A stretch of 64,000 nt of DNA from Erysipelotrichaceae bacterium (GCA_017454765.1 JAFTCJ010000026.1:1-64000); one strand, 5' to 3'. Positions 24,604 to 33,504 are shown, counted from the stretch's first letter. The notes: a model not told the origin generated them from the letters alone. Translations and numbers: made by a program.

Positions 24604-27600
24604 ATGAGCAATCAGACACATTACAGCGCATTCATCTCTTACCGGCATACGCCGCGGGATATCGAGACGGCCAAGCATATCCAGTCAAAGCTGGAACTCT
24701 TTCATATTCCTGCTTCGATCAGAAAAGAGTACGGGATCGATCATTTCGACCGCCTTTTCCGCGATCAGGAGGAACTGGAGATCACCGATGATCTTTCTGC
24801 AAAGATCACCCAGGCACTGGATAATTCGGATTATCTGATCGTCATCTGTTCCCCGGCCTACAATGAATCGAAATGGTGTCTTCTGGAGATCGAGAATTTC
24901 CTGAAGACTCATGACCGTTCCCATGTGCTGTGTGTCTTGTCGGAAGGAGAACCGCCGGCGATCTTCCCGAAGACTTTATGTGAGTATCAGAAAACGGTCC
25001 TTGATGAGAATGGGAAAGAGGCACTTGTCGATGTGTCAACGGAGCCTCTGGCCTGTGATTTCCGCGGTGACTGGAAACAAGCCGACAGGATCGAACTGCC
25101 CCGTCTGGCCTGCGCCCTGATCGGCTGCGGCTATGATGAGCTGGTCATGCGTCAGGAGAAATACAGACGCAAGAGGATGGCCATCATCCTGAGCTGTGTT
25201 TTGGCGGCATCGGCCATCGCCATTTCCTATCTGCTTTACTCCAATGCGAGGATCAGCGCAAACTACCGTCAGTCTCTGATCAACGAATCAAAGCTGCTGT
25301 CAAGGGAAGCGCTGAACGATCTGGAAGAGGCGAACCGCTATGATGCGCTCAACAGCGCTTTGAAGGCATTAGAAAACGGGAGGCCGGAAACGGATGATGC
25401 GGTCTATGCCTTAAGCAAGGCTGTCAATGCCTATCTGACGCCGTATCAGTATAAGGAGTCCTGGCACATCGATGCTTCGGCGGATGTGACGGATTATTTC
25501 ATCAGCAAGGACGGTGTCTATGTCGTATACCGTGATTCTGATTCTCTTTTCCATTGTGTTTCTCTGCGTAACAGGGAAGAGAAGTCTGTGTTCTCACTTT
25601 ATCCGGACATGACGGCTTTTGAAGAAGCAGGAGAGAGAAAACTGATCGGCTATGGCAACGGGTGTCTGGTCTGTGCCGATTATCTCAGCGGTGAGATCCT
25701 GTTTGAAGTGCCGATGAAGTATCAGACGATCGGCATCAGCCATATGAGCCCCAGCGGGAAATATATCGGTACGGCCGATTCTTTTGCGGTGCAGATCACC
25801 GACAAGGAGGGAACGCCTTTCCTGAGCCTGCCGATACCGGATGAGTTCAACGGCTATCTGACGGATTTCTGCTGGTCGAATGATGATTCCTATCTGGCAA
25901 TAAAGTTAAAAGACTACGACGGCAATTACAGTATCGGTGTATTTGATTTTGAAACATCTGCCTACCGGCAGGTATCCGAGGGAAAGAAAGAGATCCTGTC
26001 TTACGGTTTCCTTTCTGATGACCGGCTTTATGTGGTAGATGATGACAACGAATTTGTTTCGAACGCATCTGCGAACATCTATACCCGTTATGAGAATGCG
26101 TATGTTTTTTCCGTCTATGATCCGTGGAATAAGTCTTTTGAAAACACCGTCAGTCTCAGCGGTATCCTTTATTCACCGCACGTGATCGAATGCGGTGAAG
26201 ATCTGTGCCTGACCCTGGCCGACAGGGTTCTGGTCTATGATACAGAAGGCACGTTAAAGAAGGAGTACAGTCTGGAAGACAGTGTGATCGAAGTGCTCAA
26301 TCACACGGATTCCTATCTGGATCTGGTGACGGCTGACGGATATCGGGGAACGCTGTGGCTGGAAGACGGCAGCAGTTCCATGTCCCGCACTTTCCCGAAG
26401 GAAAGCGAAGCGATCAGAGTGTCGCCGGCGATCGCCATGATCGACAGCACCTATGTCTTAAAGAAAAACGGCAATCTGCATTTCTATGAGAGCGTCTATG
26501 ATGAAAGCCTTGAAGTCATCGGCAAGTACGGTTTCTATTATCCGCCGGAGAGTTCTTTGTGCACTGAAAAATGGCTGGCCGTAAAAGCGGAGAACGAAGT
26601 CCTGGTTTATTCCTGTGAAAACCGTCAGGAAGAAAGCAGGATCACATTGCCGGAGGGCCATGCCTATCATCTTCTGGAAACAGCCAATGATCAGATCTTC
26701 ATCCTGAAGATCGATGCGCTAAACAGTCAGCTGTCTGTGTTAAGCTGTTCGCCCCAGACGGGTGAGATCAGTGAGACACCGCTTCCGTTAAGCGAACCTT
26801 ATATCCGCAACGGCTATCTTGCCTATCCTTTAAGCAGGGCCGAATCGATCTTCCTGGATTCGCGTTATGCCGGAATTTCTTCAATGTGTATGGTGAATCA
26901 TCGTCTTTATTTCCATGATGACACTGAAGACGGACACATCGTCATATTCGATCTGAATACTTCTGAGCTGAGTGAGATGAAGCTCAATGTCAAAGGATAT
27001 GATCTGCACAACAATTACCGGGCCGGAGAGATCGTCGTTTCAGAGGATGAGAAAAAACTGATGGCTTACGGCTATCGAAACGGTGAACTGTGCGGTCTGC
27101 TGTATGATCTGAAGTCGGGCGATATGACGGAAATCCCGGGCAGGATCTCGGAAAACAGAACAGCTGCCGTCGATGATGTGATCGTCTGCGCCGTTGAAGC
27201 CGGACTGAATGTATATGATCTGAACGGCAACCTGCTTTATTTCATCGGACTGGATAACTGTTCGGCCGTGACGATGAAGCTGCATGACGGGTATCTCTAC
27301 TGCGTCTGCGATGATCAGATCTTAAGGATCTATCAGAAAGAGAAACTGATCAGAAGCGTGAAACTGTCTTTTGACGAGCATTCTTTCCAATCGGCTGTGA
27401 TGTTCCGTTTCTGTTTCAGCGATGACAGACTGTATCTGTATGATGATGACGCAATGGATGTCATCCATCTCGGTTCTGACAGTTCAATGCCTATGTATCA
27501 TGTGGAGAATTCCGTCCTTTCTTTCAATGAAAAAGAGAACACCCTGTATGTGTGCAGCTATGATCCTCAACTGCGCGATCTGAATTACTATGTCGGTGTT

Positions 27601-27672
27601 TTCGATCAGTATGATACTATGACGCTGATTGAAACAGCTGAAGAGATCTTAAGCAGATACAAACCGCAGTAA
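24604..27672 (+). CDS. TIR-domain protein with one membrane helix and a large C-terminal repeat domain
   Basis: A 1022-residue protein. Residues 5-135 form a TIR domain: 'SAFISYRHTPRD' opening, 'FRDQEEL' BB-loop region, and 'SPAYNESKWCLLEIENF', in which Glu95 sits at the catalytic position of NAD-cleaving TIRs. A basic stop and membrane helix follow (about 192-211). The remaining ~800 residues contain many short beta units of the kind 'VYDTEGTLKKEY' and 'VYDLNGNLLYFIGLDN', consistent with one or two beta-propellers outside the cell. This suggests a receptor with an inside TIR and an outside sensor, or the reverse topology. It is the last gene of the first unit and ends in a terminator. Confidence 0.82.
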   Translation: MSNQTHYSAFISYRHTPRDIETAKHIQSKLELFHIPASIRKEYGIDHFDRLFRDQEELEITDDLSAKITQALDNSDYLIVICSPAYNESKWCLLEIENFLKTHDRSHVLCVLSEGEPPAIFPKTLCEYQKTVLDENGKEALVDVSTEPLACDFRGDWKQADRIELPRLACALIGCGYDELVMRQEKYRRKRMAIILSCVLAASAIAISYLLYSNARISANYRQSLINESKLLSREALNDLEEANRYDALNSALKALENGRPETDDAVYALSKAVNAYLTPYQYKESWHIDASADVTDYFISKDGVYVVYRDSDSLFHCVSLRNREEKSVFSLYPDMTAFEEAGERKLIGYGNGCLVCADYLSGEILFEVPMKYQTIGISHMSPSGKYIGTADSFAVQITDKEGTPFLSLPIPDEFNGYLTDFCWSNDDSYLAIKLKDYDGNYSIGVFDFETSAYRQVSEGKKEILSYGFLSDDRLYVVDDDNEFVSNASANIYTRYENAYVFSVYDPWNKSFENTVSLSGILYSPHVIECGEDLCLTLADRVLVYDTEGTLKKEYSLEDSVIEVLNHTDSYLDLVTADGYRGTLWLEDGSSSMSRTFPKESEAIRVSPAIAMIDSTYVLKKNGNLHFYESVYDESLEVIGKYGFYYPPESSLCTEKWLAVKAENEVLVYSCENRQEESRITLPEGHAYHLLETANDQIFILKIDALNSQLSVLSCSPQTGEISETPLPLSEPYIRNGYLAYPLSRAESIFLDSRYAGISSMCMVNHRLYFHDDTEDGHIVIFDLNTSELSEMKLNVKGYDLHNNYRAGEIVVSEDEKKLMAYGYRNGELCGLLYDLKSGDMTEIPGRISENRTAAVDDVIVCAVEAGLNVYDLNGNLLYFIGLDNCSAVTMKLHDGYLYCVCDDQILRIYQKEKLIRSVKLSFDEHSFQSAVMFRFCFSDDRLYLYDDDAMDVIHLGSDSSMPMYHVENSVLSFNEKENTLYVCSYDPQLRDLNYYVGVFDQYDTMTLIETAEEILSRYKPQ

Positions 27673-27690
27673 TGTCAAATTACTGCTTTT
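27666..27690 (+). terminator. Terminator containing the stop codon of the TIR gene
   Basis: GCAGTAA / TTACTGC, seven bp over a seven-base loop, then CTTTTTC-like T-run. The TAA stop (27670-27672) lies within the 5' arm. Confidence 0.72.
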
Positions 27691-27707
27691 TCATTCTGCG
27701 ATGATGC

Positions 27708-27713
27708 TATAAT
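27708..27713 (+). promoter_or_regulatory. -10 box for an almost leaderless transcript
   Basis: TATAAT ends nine bases before the ATG at 27723; transcription would start within about three bases of the start codon. No ribosome site is present. No clear -35. Confidence 0.5.
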
Positions 27714-27722
27714 AGAAATGTT

Positions 27723-28691
27723 ATGAGAAGAAGAAGAGGCGGTATCGGTATATTCGGTTTTATCATCATCATGACGATCCTTGATGCGCTGATCGACAGC
27801 GGCGGATTGTTCCTGTTTGGTCTGGTGATTCCGGGTATCATGACAGCATTTGTTTTTTACGGTCTGTTTAAATTTGTCAGACTGCTTTTCGGTGAGGAAG
27901 AACAGAGATCAGGCAGGGTATCCTACAACAATCGCAGGAATTCCAACGTCAAGTCAAACAAGTCGACCAGTTATGTCAAGAGCGCAAAGTATGCGGAGAT
28001 CGACAGAGTACTGAGTCAGTACTTCAAGGGCAATGTTTCCCTGATCCTGTTTGACAATATCTCCATCTCGACCCAGAGCGGAACTTATACGACAGTCGAT
28101 AATCTGTATATCTCTTATTTCGATGAGAAGATCTGTCAGCTGAAGGAATTCAAGTCTTATTATCCGGAAGCTTATGACAAGGTCATTTCGGCTCTGGCTC
28201 AGCTGGCCAAGAAGGGCGGCAAGGTCAAGGAGGAAAAGAAGGCCGAGGTCAAGAAAGAGACAGAAAAGTTCTCCGATGCGGAGAAGTTCATCGATCAGAT
28301 CAACAATTTAAACAAGGGCCTTTCCAATGAAGAAGTCACCAACGGTCTGTATCAGACCTGTGAGCTGCTCAAGCAGATCGACATCGTCGACAGAGAAGAC
28401 GGTACAGTCGATCCCAAGCTCAATAAACTGTACGAATATTATCTGCCGATCCTGACCGGCATTCTGGAAAACTACAAGCGTCTTTCCGAATCGGCTGTCA
28501 AGGGCGATGAATTCAAGAAGTGTGAAACACAGCTGGTCAAGACGATCAAGCTGATCAACGAAGCATTGAAGACGATCTATAATTCTCTGCATGAGTCCGA
28601 TTATATGAATCTGTCTGCGGATATCAACACGCTGCAGTCTCTGCTGAAGCAGGACGGTCTTGTTGAGACACCGTTCAAGGAGGTCAAGTAA
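27723..28691 (+). CDS. XpaC-like membrane protein
   Basis: A 322-residue protein: two adjacent N-terminal membrane helices (about 8-28 and 32-55), a basic Ser/Asn-rich linker, a small alpha/beta domain (about 90-165), a charged linker, and a helical C-terminal domain (about 175-315). The last part, with 'YYLPILTGILENYKRL' and the ending 'INTLQSLLKQDGL', matches the XpaC/5-bromo-4-chloroindolyl phosphate hydrolysis family. XpaC usually lies next to TelA (toxic anion resistance); here no telA follows, but a small unknown protein and a double AAA+ protein do. It appears to be leaderless. TAATG links its stop to the next start. Confidence 0.7.
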   Translation: MRRRRGGIGIFGFIIIMTILDALIDSGGLFLFGLVIPGIMTAFVFYGLFKFVRLLFGEEEQRSGRVSYNNRRNSNVKSNKSTSYVKSAKYAEIDRVLSQYFKGNVSLILFDNISISTQSGTYTTVDNLYISYFDEKICQLKEFKSYYPEAYDKVISALAQLAKKGGKVKEEKKAEVKKETEKFSDAEKFIDQINNLNKGLSNEEVTNGLYQTCELLKQIDIVDREDGTVDPKLNKLYEYYLPILTGILENYKRLSESAVKGDEFKKCETQLVKTIKLINEALKTIYNSLHESDYMNLSADINTLQSLLKQDGLVETPFKEVK

Positions 28692-29206
28692 TGGCTGGAA
28701 AAAATGTCGATATGTTCAAACTGGTCGAACAGGTTGAAAAGCAGAAATCGATGGATATTGACGATATTTTCTCTACGCTTGATTCTGTCAAGGCGGATGA
28801 GGATGTCAGAAAAGAGGAGATCAAGGTCCATTCCTATACCAATGTTGCCGATCCTTCCATGATCTCAAGACCGCGTATTCCCGATCAGATCGGTCAGTAT
28901 CAGACCAGGTTTGAGGCTTTCAAGGGCATCGTCGAGAATGTTGCCTACGGCACTAAGAACGTCAATGCCTATGTGGAAGGCCACAGGGATGCGCTGGAAA
29001 AGTATTACGGCGATGCCTACAAGAATTCTCAGGATCTCTATGTCATCGAGGCAAGAGTGAATGACGAACTCAACAGATTCAATTCCCATTCCGGTCTTTA
29101 CGAAAAGGGTTACTACGACGGACTGGCTTATGTGCTGAAGGCTCTGAAGCGTTCCAAGGAACTGTTGATGTCAAGAATCAATTCTGAAATAATCAGGAAT
29201 CTCTAA
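28691..29206 (+). CDS. Small helical protein of unknown function
   Basis: A 171-residue soluble, mostly helical and charged protein. The middle contains 'IPDQIGQYQTRFEAFKGIVE' and the end 'YDGLAYVLKALKRSKELLMS'. I recognise no family; it is not a WXG100 or TelA protein. Start shares TAATG with the XpaC-like gene and the stop is one base from the AAA+ gene, so the three proteins are made together and probably work together. An adaptor or substrate role is conceivable but not shown. Confidence 0.62.
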   Translation: MAGKNVDMFKLVEQVEKQKSMDIDDIFSTLDSVKADEDVRKEEIKVHSYTNVADPSMISRPRIPDQIGQYQTRFEAFKGIVENVAYGTKNVNAYVEGHRDALEKYYGDAYKNSQDLYVIEARVNDELNRFNSHSGLYEKGYYDGLAYVLKALKRSKELLMSRINSEIIRNL

Positions 29207-29207
29207 T

Positions 29208-31235
29208 ATGTCAAAACATGATGAAAAAGAAAAGATGATGGAAGAGCTCTTTTCCAAGAGAAGAAGCAGTTTTTCCAATATCTACAACGATTCAGTCGAT
29301 ATCCTGAAGGATACCGAAAGTGAGCTCAACAAGATCCTCATGCAGAATCAGAAGGATCTTGAGGAGATGACCAAGAAATTCAATTATTCCGATGAGGATC
29401 TCAAGAAACTAAAATCGGATATCGAAAAGGATTTCAATATTCAGATCGATACACCGGAGACGGTGGTTTTAGGCAAGGCTTCCAAGGAAGTCTTTGAGAA
29501 TATCTACAAGGATCTTTCGGAAACGATTATTGGCGAAGACGAAGCCTGCAAGGCATTCACGACTGCGTTCAGGAGACCTTATGTCGTCGGTTCCGATCCG
29601 CAGAAGATCCGCAACAGCATCATCCTTTACGGTACCAACGGTACGGGCAGACACCAGATGGTCTATACCATGGGCAACCTGCTCAAGAAGTACGGTCTGA
29701 CAGTATCCAATGAGGTCATTGAACTGGATATGTCCAGATATCAGTCAAGCTCTCAGGAAGTGCTTTTCCTGCAGGATGTCTACGTTGCCCTTACGGGAAA
29801 GAACCCGATCGTGCTGATCGAGAACTTCGAAGAGGCTTCACCGATCTTCAACAGGATGCTGTCGGAACTGGTACTGGAAGGCAACTGTGTCCTGAACAAG
29901 CGTTATACATTAAAGAACAATCAGCTGGTGGAAGTCACCAATACACTGACCGGCGATATCATCGACCGTCTCAACGGCAATGACAAGGTGCTGGTATTCG
30001 TATCGGAGAAGAATCCGACCAAGATGATGGATATCTTCGGCAAATCTTTCATCGAGAAGATCGATGACAAAGTTAAGACCGAAAAGCTGGATGAGGCGTC
30101 TTTGATCAGGATCATCGATCAGCTGGTCGAATCCCTGGTCACCAGATGTGCCAATCAGCTGGAAATGCAGGTGGAAGTGGATGATTCGATCAAGGATTAT
30201 CTCAAGTCCATCTATGAACCCAATGACGGTATCGATTCACTCTCGCCGACGGTCAAGAAGATCTACAACGAGATGGTCGATGTCGCACTGAAACATGATG
30301 AATGCGAAAAGGTGAAGATCTCCTATGACGGAGACGTCAAGGCGCTCTTCAACGAGATCGCTCTGGATCTGGACATCATCGATGACGCCAGAGCGGAGAG
30401 AGAAGAGATACAGAAGGAACTCGATGACGTCGTCGGTCTGGAAGATGTCAAGAACTATCTGCTGTCTCTGGAGAATCTGATCAAGATCAACCAGATCAGA
30501 AAGCAGAAGGGTCTCAAGACCAACGAGATCTCCAAGCATATGATCTTTACGGGCAATCCCGGTACCGGCAAGACGACGATCGCCAGACTGGTATCCAGGA
30601 TGATGAAGGCCTGCGGTATCCTGAAACAGGGCCAGCTGGTCGAAGTGACCAGGGCGGATCTGGTCGGCAAGTATGTCGGCCATACCGCACCGCTGACCAT
30701 GTCGGTCATTCAGTCGGCTCTGGGAGGTGTCTTGTTCATCGATGAGGCATATTCGCTGTACAGAGGCAAGGATGATTCATTTGGTCTGGAGGCGATCGAT
30801 ACTCTGGTCAAAGCCATGGAAGACCACCGTGACGACCTGATCGTCATCCTGGCGGGTTATACCAAGGAAATGAAGGATTTCCTGGAGGCCAACTCCGGTC
30901 TGAAGTCCAGATTTGCGAACATCATCGAATTTTCCGACTATACCGGTGAAGAGTTGATGCTGATCAGCAAGTCCATCGCCAAGGGCAAGGATTACGTGAT
31001 CGCCGAAGATGCCTTAAGACCTCTTCAGGATTACTTCACCCTCATTCAGAGCCGCAACGATCCCAACTCGGGCAACGGCCGTCTGGCAAGGAACCTGGTC
31101 GAGGACGCCATCCTGAATCAGTCCAAGAGACTGCTTGAACATCCCGAGACTCCGGAGGATCAGATGAATGTTCTGGAGCGGGTCGACTTCAATCTGAGTG
31201 AAAACAAATTTTCCGGCAAAAAGGCTTCTGAATGA
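29208..31235 (+). CDS. Double AAA+ ATPase: degenerate N-terminal module plus CbbX-like C-terminal module
   Basis: A 675-residue protein. After a coiled N-terminal region, residues about 105-360 look like a Clp/Hsp100-type AAA+ module, but Walker A is 'GTNGTGRHQ' (142-150, no Lys-Thr/Ser) and Walker B reads 'IVLIENFEE', so it is probably not an ATPase. Residues about 400-665 are a complete CbbX/CfxQ-type AAA+ module: Walker A 'GNPGTGKTT' from 449, 'GKYVGHTAP' pore-like loop, Walker B 'VLFIDEAYSLY' from 508, sensor region and Arg finger Arg568 in 'LKSRFA'. CbbX relatives remodel protein complexes; EccA of type VII secretion has the same C-terminal module. Target unknown, presumably the two proteins made with it. 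Confidence 0.85.
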   Translation: MSKHDEKEKMMEELFSKRRSSFSNIYNDSVDILKDTESELNKILMQNQKDLEEMTKKFNYSDEDLKKLKSDIEKDFNIQIDTPETVVLGKASKEVFENIYKDLSETIIGEDEACKAFTTAFRRPYVVGSDPQKIRNSIILYGTNGTGRHQMVYTMGNLLKKYGLTVSNEVIELDMSRYQSSSQEVLFLQDVYVALTGKNPIVLIENFEEASPIFNRMLSELVLEGNCVLNKRYTLKNNQLVEVTNTLTGDIIDRLNGNDKVLVFVSEKNPTKMMDIFGKSFIEKIDDKVKTEKLDEASLIRIIDQLVESLVTRCANQLEMQVEVDDSIKDYLKSIYEPNDGIDSLSPTVKKIYNEMVDVALKHDECEKVKISYDGDVKALFNEIALDLDIIDDARAEREEIQKELDDVVGLEDVKNYLLSLENLIKINQIRKQKGLKTNEISKHMIFTGNPGTGKTTIARLVSRMMKACGILKQGQLVEVTRADLVGKYVGHTAPLTMSVIQSALGGVLFIDEAYSLYRGKDDSFGLEAIDTLVKAMEDHRDDLIVILAGYTKEMKDFLEANSGLKSRFANIIEFSDYTGEELMLISKSIAKGKDYVIAEDALRPLQDYFTLIQSRNDPNSGNGRLARNLVEDAILNQSKRLLEHPETPEDQMNVLERVDFNLSENKFSGKKASE

Positions 31236-31245
31236 AGCCTTTTTC
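31218..31245 (+). terminator. Terminator containing the stop codon of the AAA+ gene
   Basis: AAAAAGGCTTC / GAAGCCTTTTT, 11 bp over five bases. The TGA stop (31233-31235) spans loop and 3' arm, so the last codons of the gene encode the 5' arm. Confidence 0.82.
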
Positions 31246-31259
31246 AATCATAAAAACTG

Positions 31260-31288
31260 TTGAGGCTTTTTTCTGGATTCACTATAAT
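31260..31288 (+). promoter_or_regulatory. Promoter of the PTS operon
   Basis: TTGAGG (31260-31265), 17-base spacer, TATAAT (31283-31288). The 5' leader would be about 48 bases. Confidence 0.65.
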
Positions 31289-31342
31289 AATGTATAGAAG
31301 CATATGTGCTGGTATTTGAAATAGGCAATAGAAAGATCAGAG

Positions 31343-31798
31343 ATGTTTTCAGGTGCAGAGATGGAAGAATTAGTCAGTATCGATAAAATCAGGGTCCAGC
31401 TGGAAGCGGATGACTGGAAAGATGCGATCCGCAAGGCGGGTGATCTTCTGATTGCTTCCGGGGACATCGAAGCGTCCTACATCGAAAACATGATCGCTTC
31501 AGTGGAACAGCTGGGTCCCTACATGGTGATCGCCAAAGGTTTTGCCCTGGCGCATGCGGCACCCTGTGAGGCAGTGAAAAACAACGCTGTCTCCCTGATC
31601 AATTTGAAGGAAGGCGTCGATTTCGGCAGCAGCAACGATCCCGTGAAAGTCGTCATGGCTCTGGCCTGTACGGATAAGGAATCGCATATCGCTTCATTGT
31701 CCAAGATCGCCATGCGGCTGATGAAGGAAGGAATGATCGCAAAGCTCGCTGACTGTGAAAGTGCAGAAGAGCTTTACGGACTGATAAACAGAGATTAG
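31343..31798 (+). CDS. PTS EIIA component, ascorbate/mannitol-type
   Basis: A 151-residue cytoplasmic phosphocarrier of the PTS EIIA type 2 (mannitol/fructose/UlaC) family. The phospho-acceptor is His71 in 'GFALAHAAP', preceded by 'IENMIASVEQLGPYMVIA' as in UlaC. It would receive phosphate from HPr and pass it to the IIB protein encoded next. Two in-frame ATGs (31343, 31361) are possible; the second has AGGTG five bases upstream and fits the family length slightly better. First gene of a compact IIA-IIB-IIC operon with no catabolic enzyme attached. Confidence 0.83.
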   Translation: MFSGAEMEELVSIDKIRVQLEADDWKDAIRKAGDLLIASGDIEASYIENMIASVEQLGPYMVIAKGFALAHAAPCEAVKNNAVSLINLKEGVDFGSSNDPVKVVMALACTDKESHIASLSKIAMRLMKEGMIAKLADCESAEELYGLINRD

Positions 31799-31810
31799 GA
31801 GGAGTGTTAT

Positions 31811-32101
31811 ATGAAAGTACCAAAAGTACAGTGCGTCTGCGGTTTCGGATGCGGATCATCGCTGATGCTGAGAATGGCGATCGATGATATCCTGCGCAAA
31901 CTGGACATAGAAGCCGATACCTTCTGCGGAGATGTCGGTACCTGTCTTTCCAATCCGTGTGACGTGATCTTCATTTCCAAGGAACTCTCGGAACTGATCA
32001 TGGACCGTGCTCAAGTACCGGTCATCATCATCGAGAATTTCATGGATTCCGCGGAAGTGGAGGAAAAAGTGAAGGCCTATATGGATTCACTGGAAGCTTA
32101 G
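31811..32101 (+). CDS. PTS EIIB component, ascorbate-type
   Basis: A 96-residue EIIB of the UlaB/lactose-like Rossmann fold. The phosphorylated Cys lies in the opening loop 'VCGFGCGSSLMLR', followed by 'DIEADTFCGDVGT' and the switch 'CDVIFISKELSELI'. Start preceded by AGGAGGAG. It transfers phosphate from EIIA to the sugar carried by the UlaA-like IIC downstream. Confidence 0.86.
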   Translation: MKVPKVQCVCGFGCGSSLMLRMAIDDILRKLDIEADTFCGDVGTCLSNPCDVIFISKELSELIMDRAQVPVIIIENFMDSAEVEEKVKAYMDSLEA

Positions 32102-32147
32102 TTCAAAAAAGGGGAATTATAAGTAAACAGAAAAGGAGGCTATACTT

Positions 32148-33413
32148 ATGGCAATTCTCAACTTTATTATCAACGAAATCTTTGGTCAGGGTTCGATCTT
32201 CCTGGCGCTCGTCGCTATGGTCGGCCTGATCCTGCAGAAGAAATCCGTATCTGAAGTTGTCAGAGGAACTCTGATGACCGCAATCGGTTTCTTCGTACTG
32301 AATACCGGTACGGGACTGATCACCGGCAATTCGATCGACGGTATCATCAATGCATTCAACACGCTGATGCCGGGTGCAGGCGGCGGTGCCAACGTCGATA
32401 TCGGCGGTCAGTATGGTACACAGATCGGTATCGTTATGATCCTGGCGTTTGCGATCAACCTGCTGGTTGCCCGCTTCACTCCGTGGAAGTCAGTCTTCCT
32501 TACAGGTCATATGCTGTACTGGTTCCCGTATGTCTTCATCGCAGCCGGTGTTGACGCAGGTCTGACAGGCGGCAAGCTGATCGGTCTGGCAGCTGTATTC
32601 ACAGCTCTGTACATGATCGTTGCTCCGAACCTGATGAGACCGTTAGTCAAGGATGTTACCGGTAAGGATGATTTCACGATCGGTCACCCGACGACGACTC
32701 TGTCCGTACTGGCAGGCATCATTGCCCCGTTGGTCGGCGACAAGTCCAAGAGCTGCGAAGACCTGAAACTTCCGAAATCCTTAGGTTTCTTAAGAGAAGT
32801 ATCCATCACCGGTTCCATCGCTATCTCTCTTGTCTACATCGTCATGTACTTCGTTCTGAAGGCAAACGGTCTCTCCCCTGCTGAGGTATTCGGCTACAGC
32901 GGAAGCTTCTTCAGCTACTGGTTCATCCACTCCGTATACTTCGGTGTCGGTGTCACTGTCATGCTGCAGGGTGTCCGTATGCTGATTGCCGAGATCGTTC
33001 CGGCATTCAAGGGTGTTGCCGAGAAAGTCGTTCCGGGTGCTATCCCGGCTCTGGACTGCCCGGTCCTCTTCGGTTACGGTCCGAACTCTCTGCTGATCGG
33101 CTTCATCGTTGCTGTCATCACTTCAACGATCACGATCCTTGTCACCAGAGGCATGTTCCCGACAGTCATCATTCCGCTGATCTTCACCTGCTTCTTCGAG
33201 AACGGCTGTGCTGCCATCGTTGCTAACGCAAAGGGCGGTATCAGAGGTACGATCATTGCCTGTGCGATCAACGGTATCGTCATGGTATTGCTGGTAGGCT
33301 TCGGTGCTTACTTCTTCAACAACACCATCCAGCCTTGGATGCTCGTCTACGGCGGCCAGGACTTCTCACTCTTCGGTATCATCGAAGGTCTGATCGCAAA
33401 ACTCTTAAGCTAA
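32148..33413 (+). CDS. PTS EIIC permease, ascorbate family (UlaA/SgaT-like)
   Basis: A 421-residue membrane protein with about ten to eleven hydrophobic helices and the hallmarks of the UlaA/SgaT family, such as 'RGTLMTAIGFFVLNTGTGL' near the N-terminus, 'ARFTPWKSVFLTGHM' and 'FENGCAAIVANAKGG'. The family carries L-ascorbate or related acids, but the usual ascorbate catabolic genes (ulaD, ulaE, ulaF, ulaG) are absent here, so the substrate is open. Codon use is biased toward preferred codons, which suggests strong expression. AAAGGAGG precedes the start; a long terminator follows. Confidence 0.87.
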   Translation: MAILNFIINEIFGQGSIFLALVAMVGLILQKKSVSEVVRGTLMTAIGFFVLNTGTGLITGNSIDGIINAFNTLMPGAGGGANVDIGGQYGTQIGIVMILAFAINLLVARFTPWKSVFLTGHMLYWFPYVFIAAGVDAGLTGGKLIGLAAVFTALYMIVAPNLMRPLVKDVTGKDDFTIGHPTTTLSVLAGIIAPLVGDKSKSCEDLKLPKSLGFLREVSITGSIAISLVYIVMYFVLKANGLSPAEVFGYSGSFFSYWFIHSVYFGVGVTVMLQGVRMLIAEIVPAFKGVAEKVVPGAIPALDCPVLFGYGPNSLLIGFIVAVITSTITILVTRGMFPTVIIPLIFTCFFENGCAAIVANAKGGIRGTIIACAINGIVMVLLVGFGAYFFNNTIQPWMLVYGGQDFSLFGIIEGLIAKLLS

Positions 33414-33450
33414 GTCTTGCCTGAGACAGGCTGAATAGGCTATCATAGAA

Positions 33451-33497
33451 AACGTCCGCAACGGTCCTGTGAAAGGATCGAAGCGGACGTTTTTTTG
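33451..33497 (+). terminator. Long hairpin terminator after the PTS operon
   Basis: AACGTCCGC / GCGGACGTT outer stem with an inner TCCT/AGGA pair, then seven Ts. Confidence 0.8.
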
Positions 33498-33504
33498 TGA
33501 AAGA

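Noticed and set aside
21882-31235. Assignment of the TIR cluster to Thoeris, CBASS or type VII secretion
   Set aside because: No ThsA/SIR2 or SLOG partner, no cyclase, no EssC or WXG100 protein; only the TIR domain and the CbbX-type module are shared.
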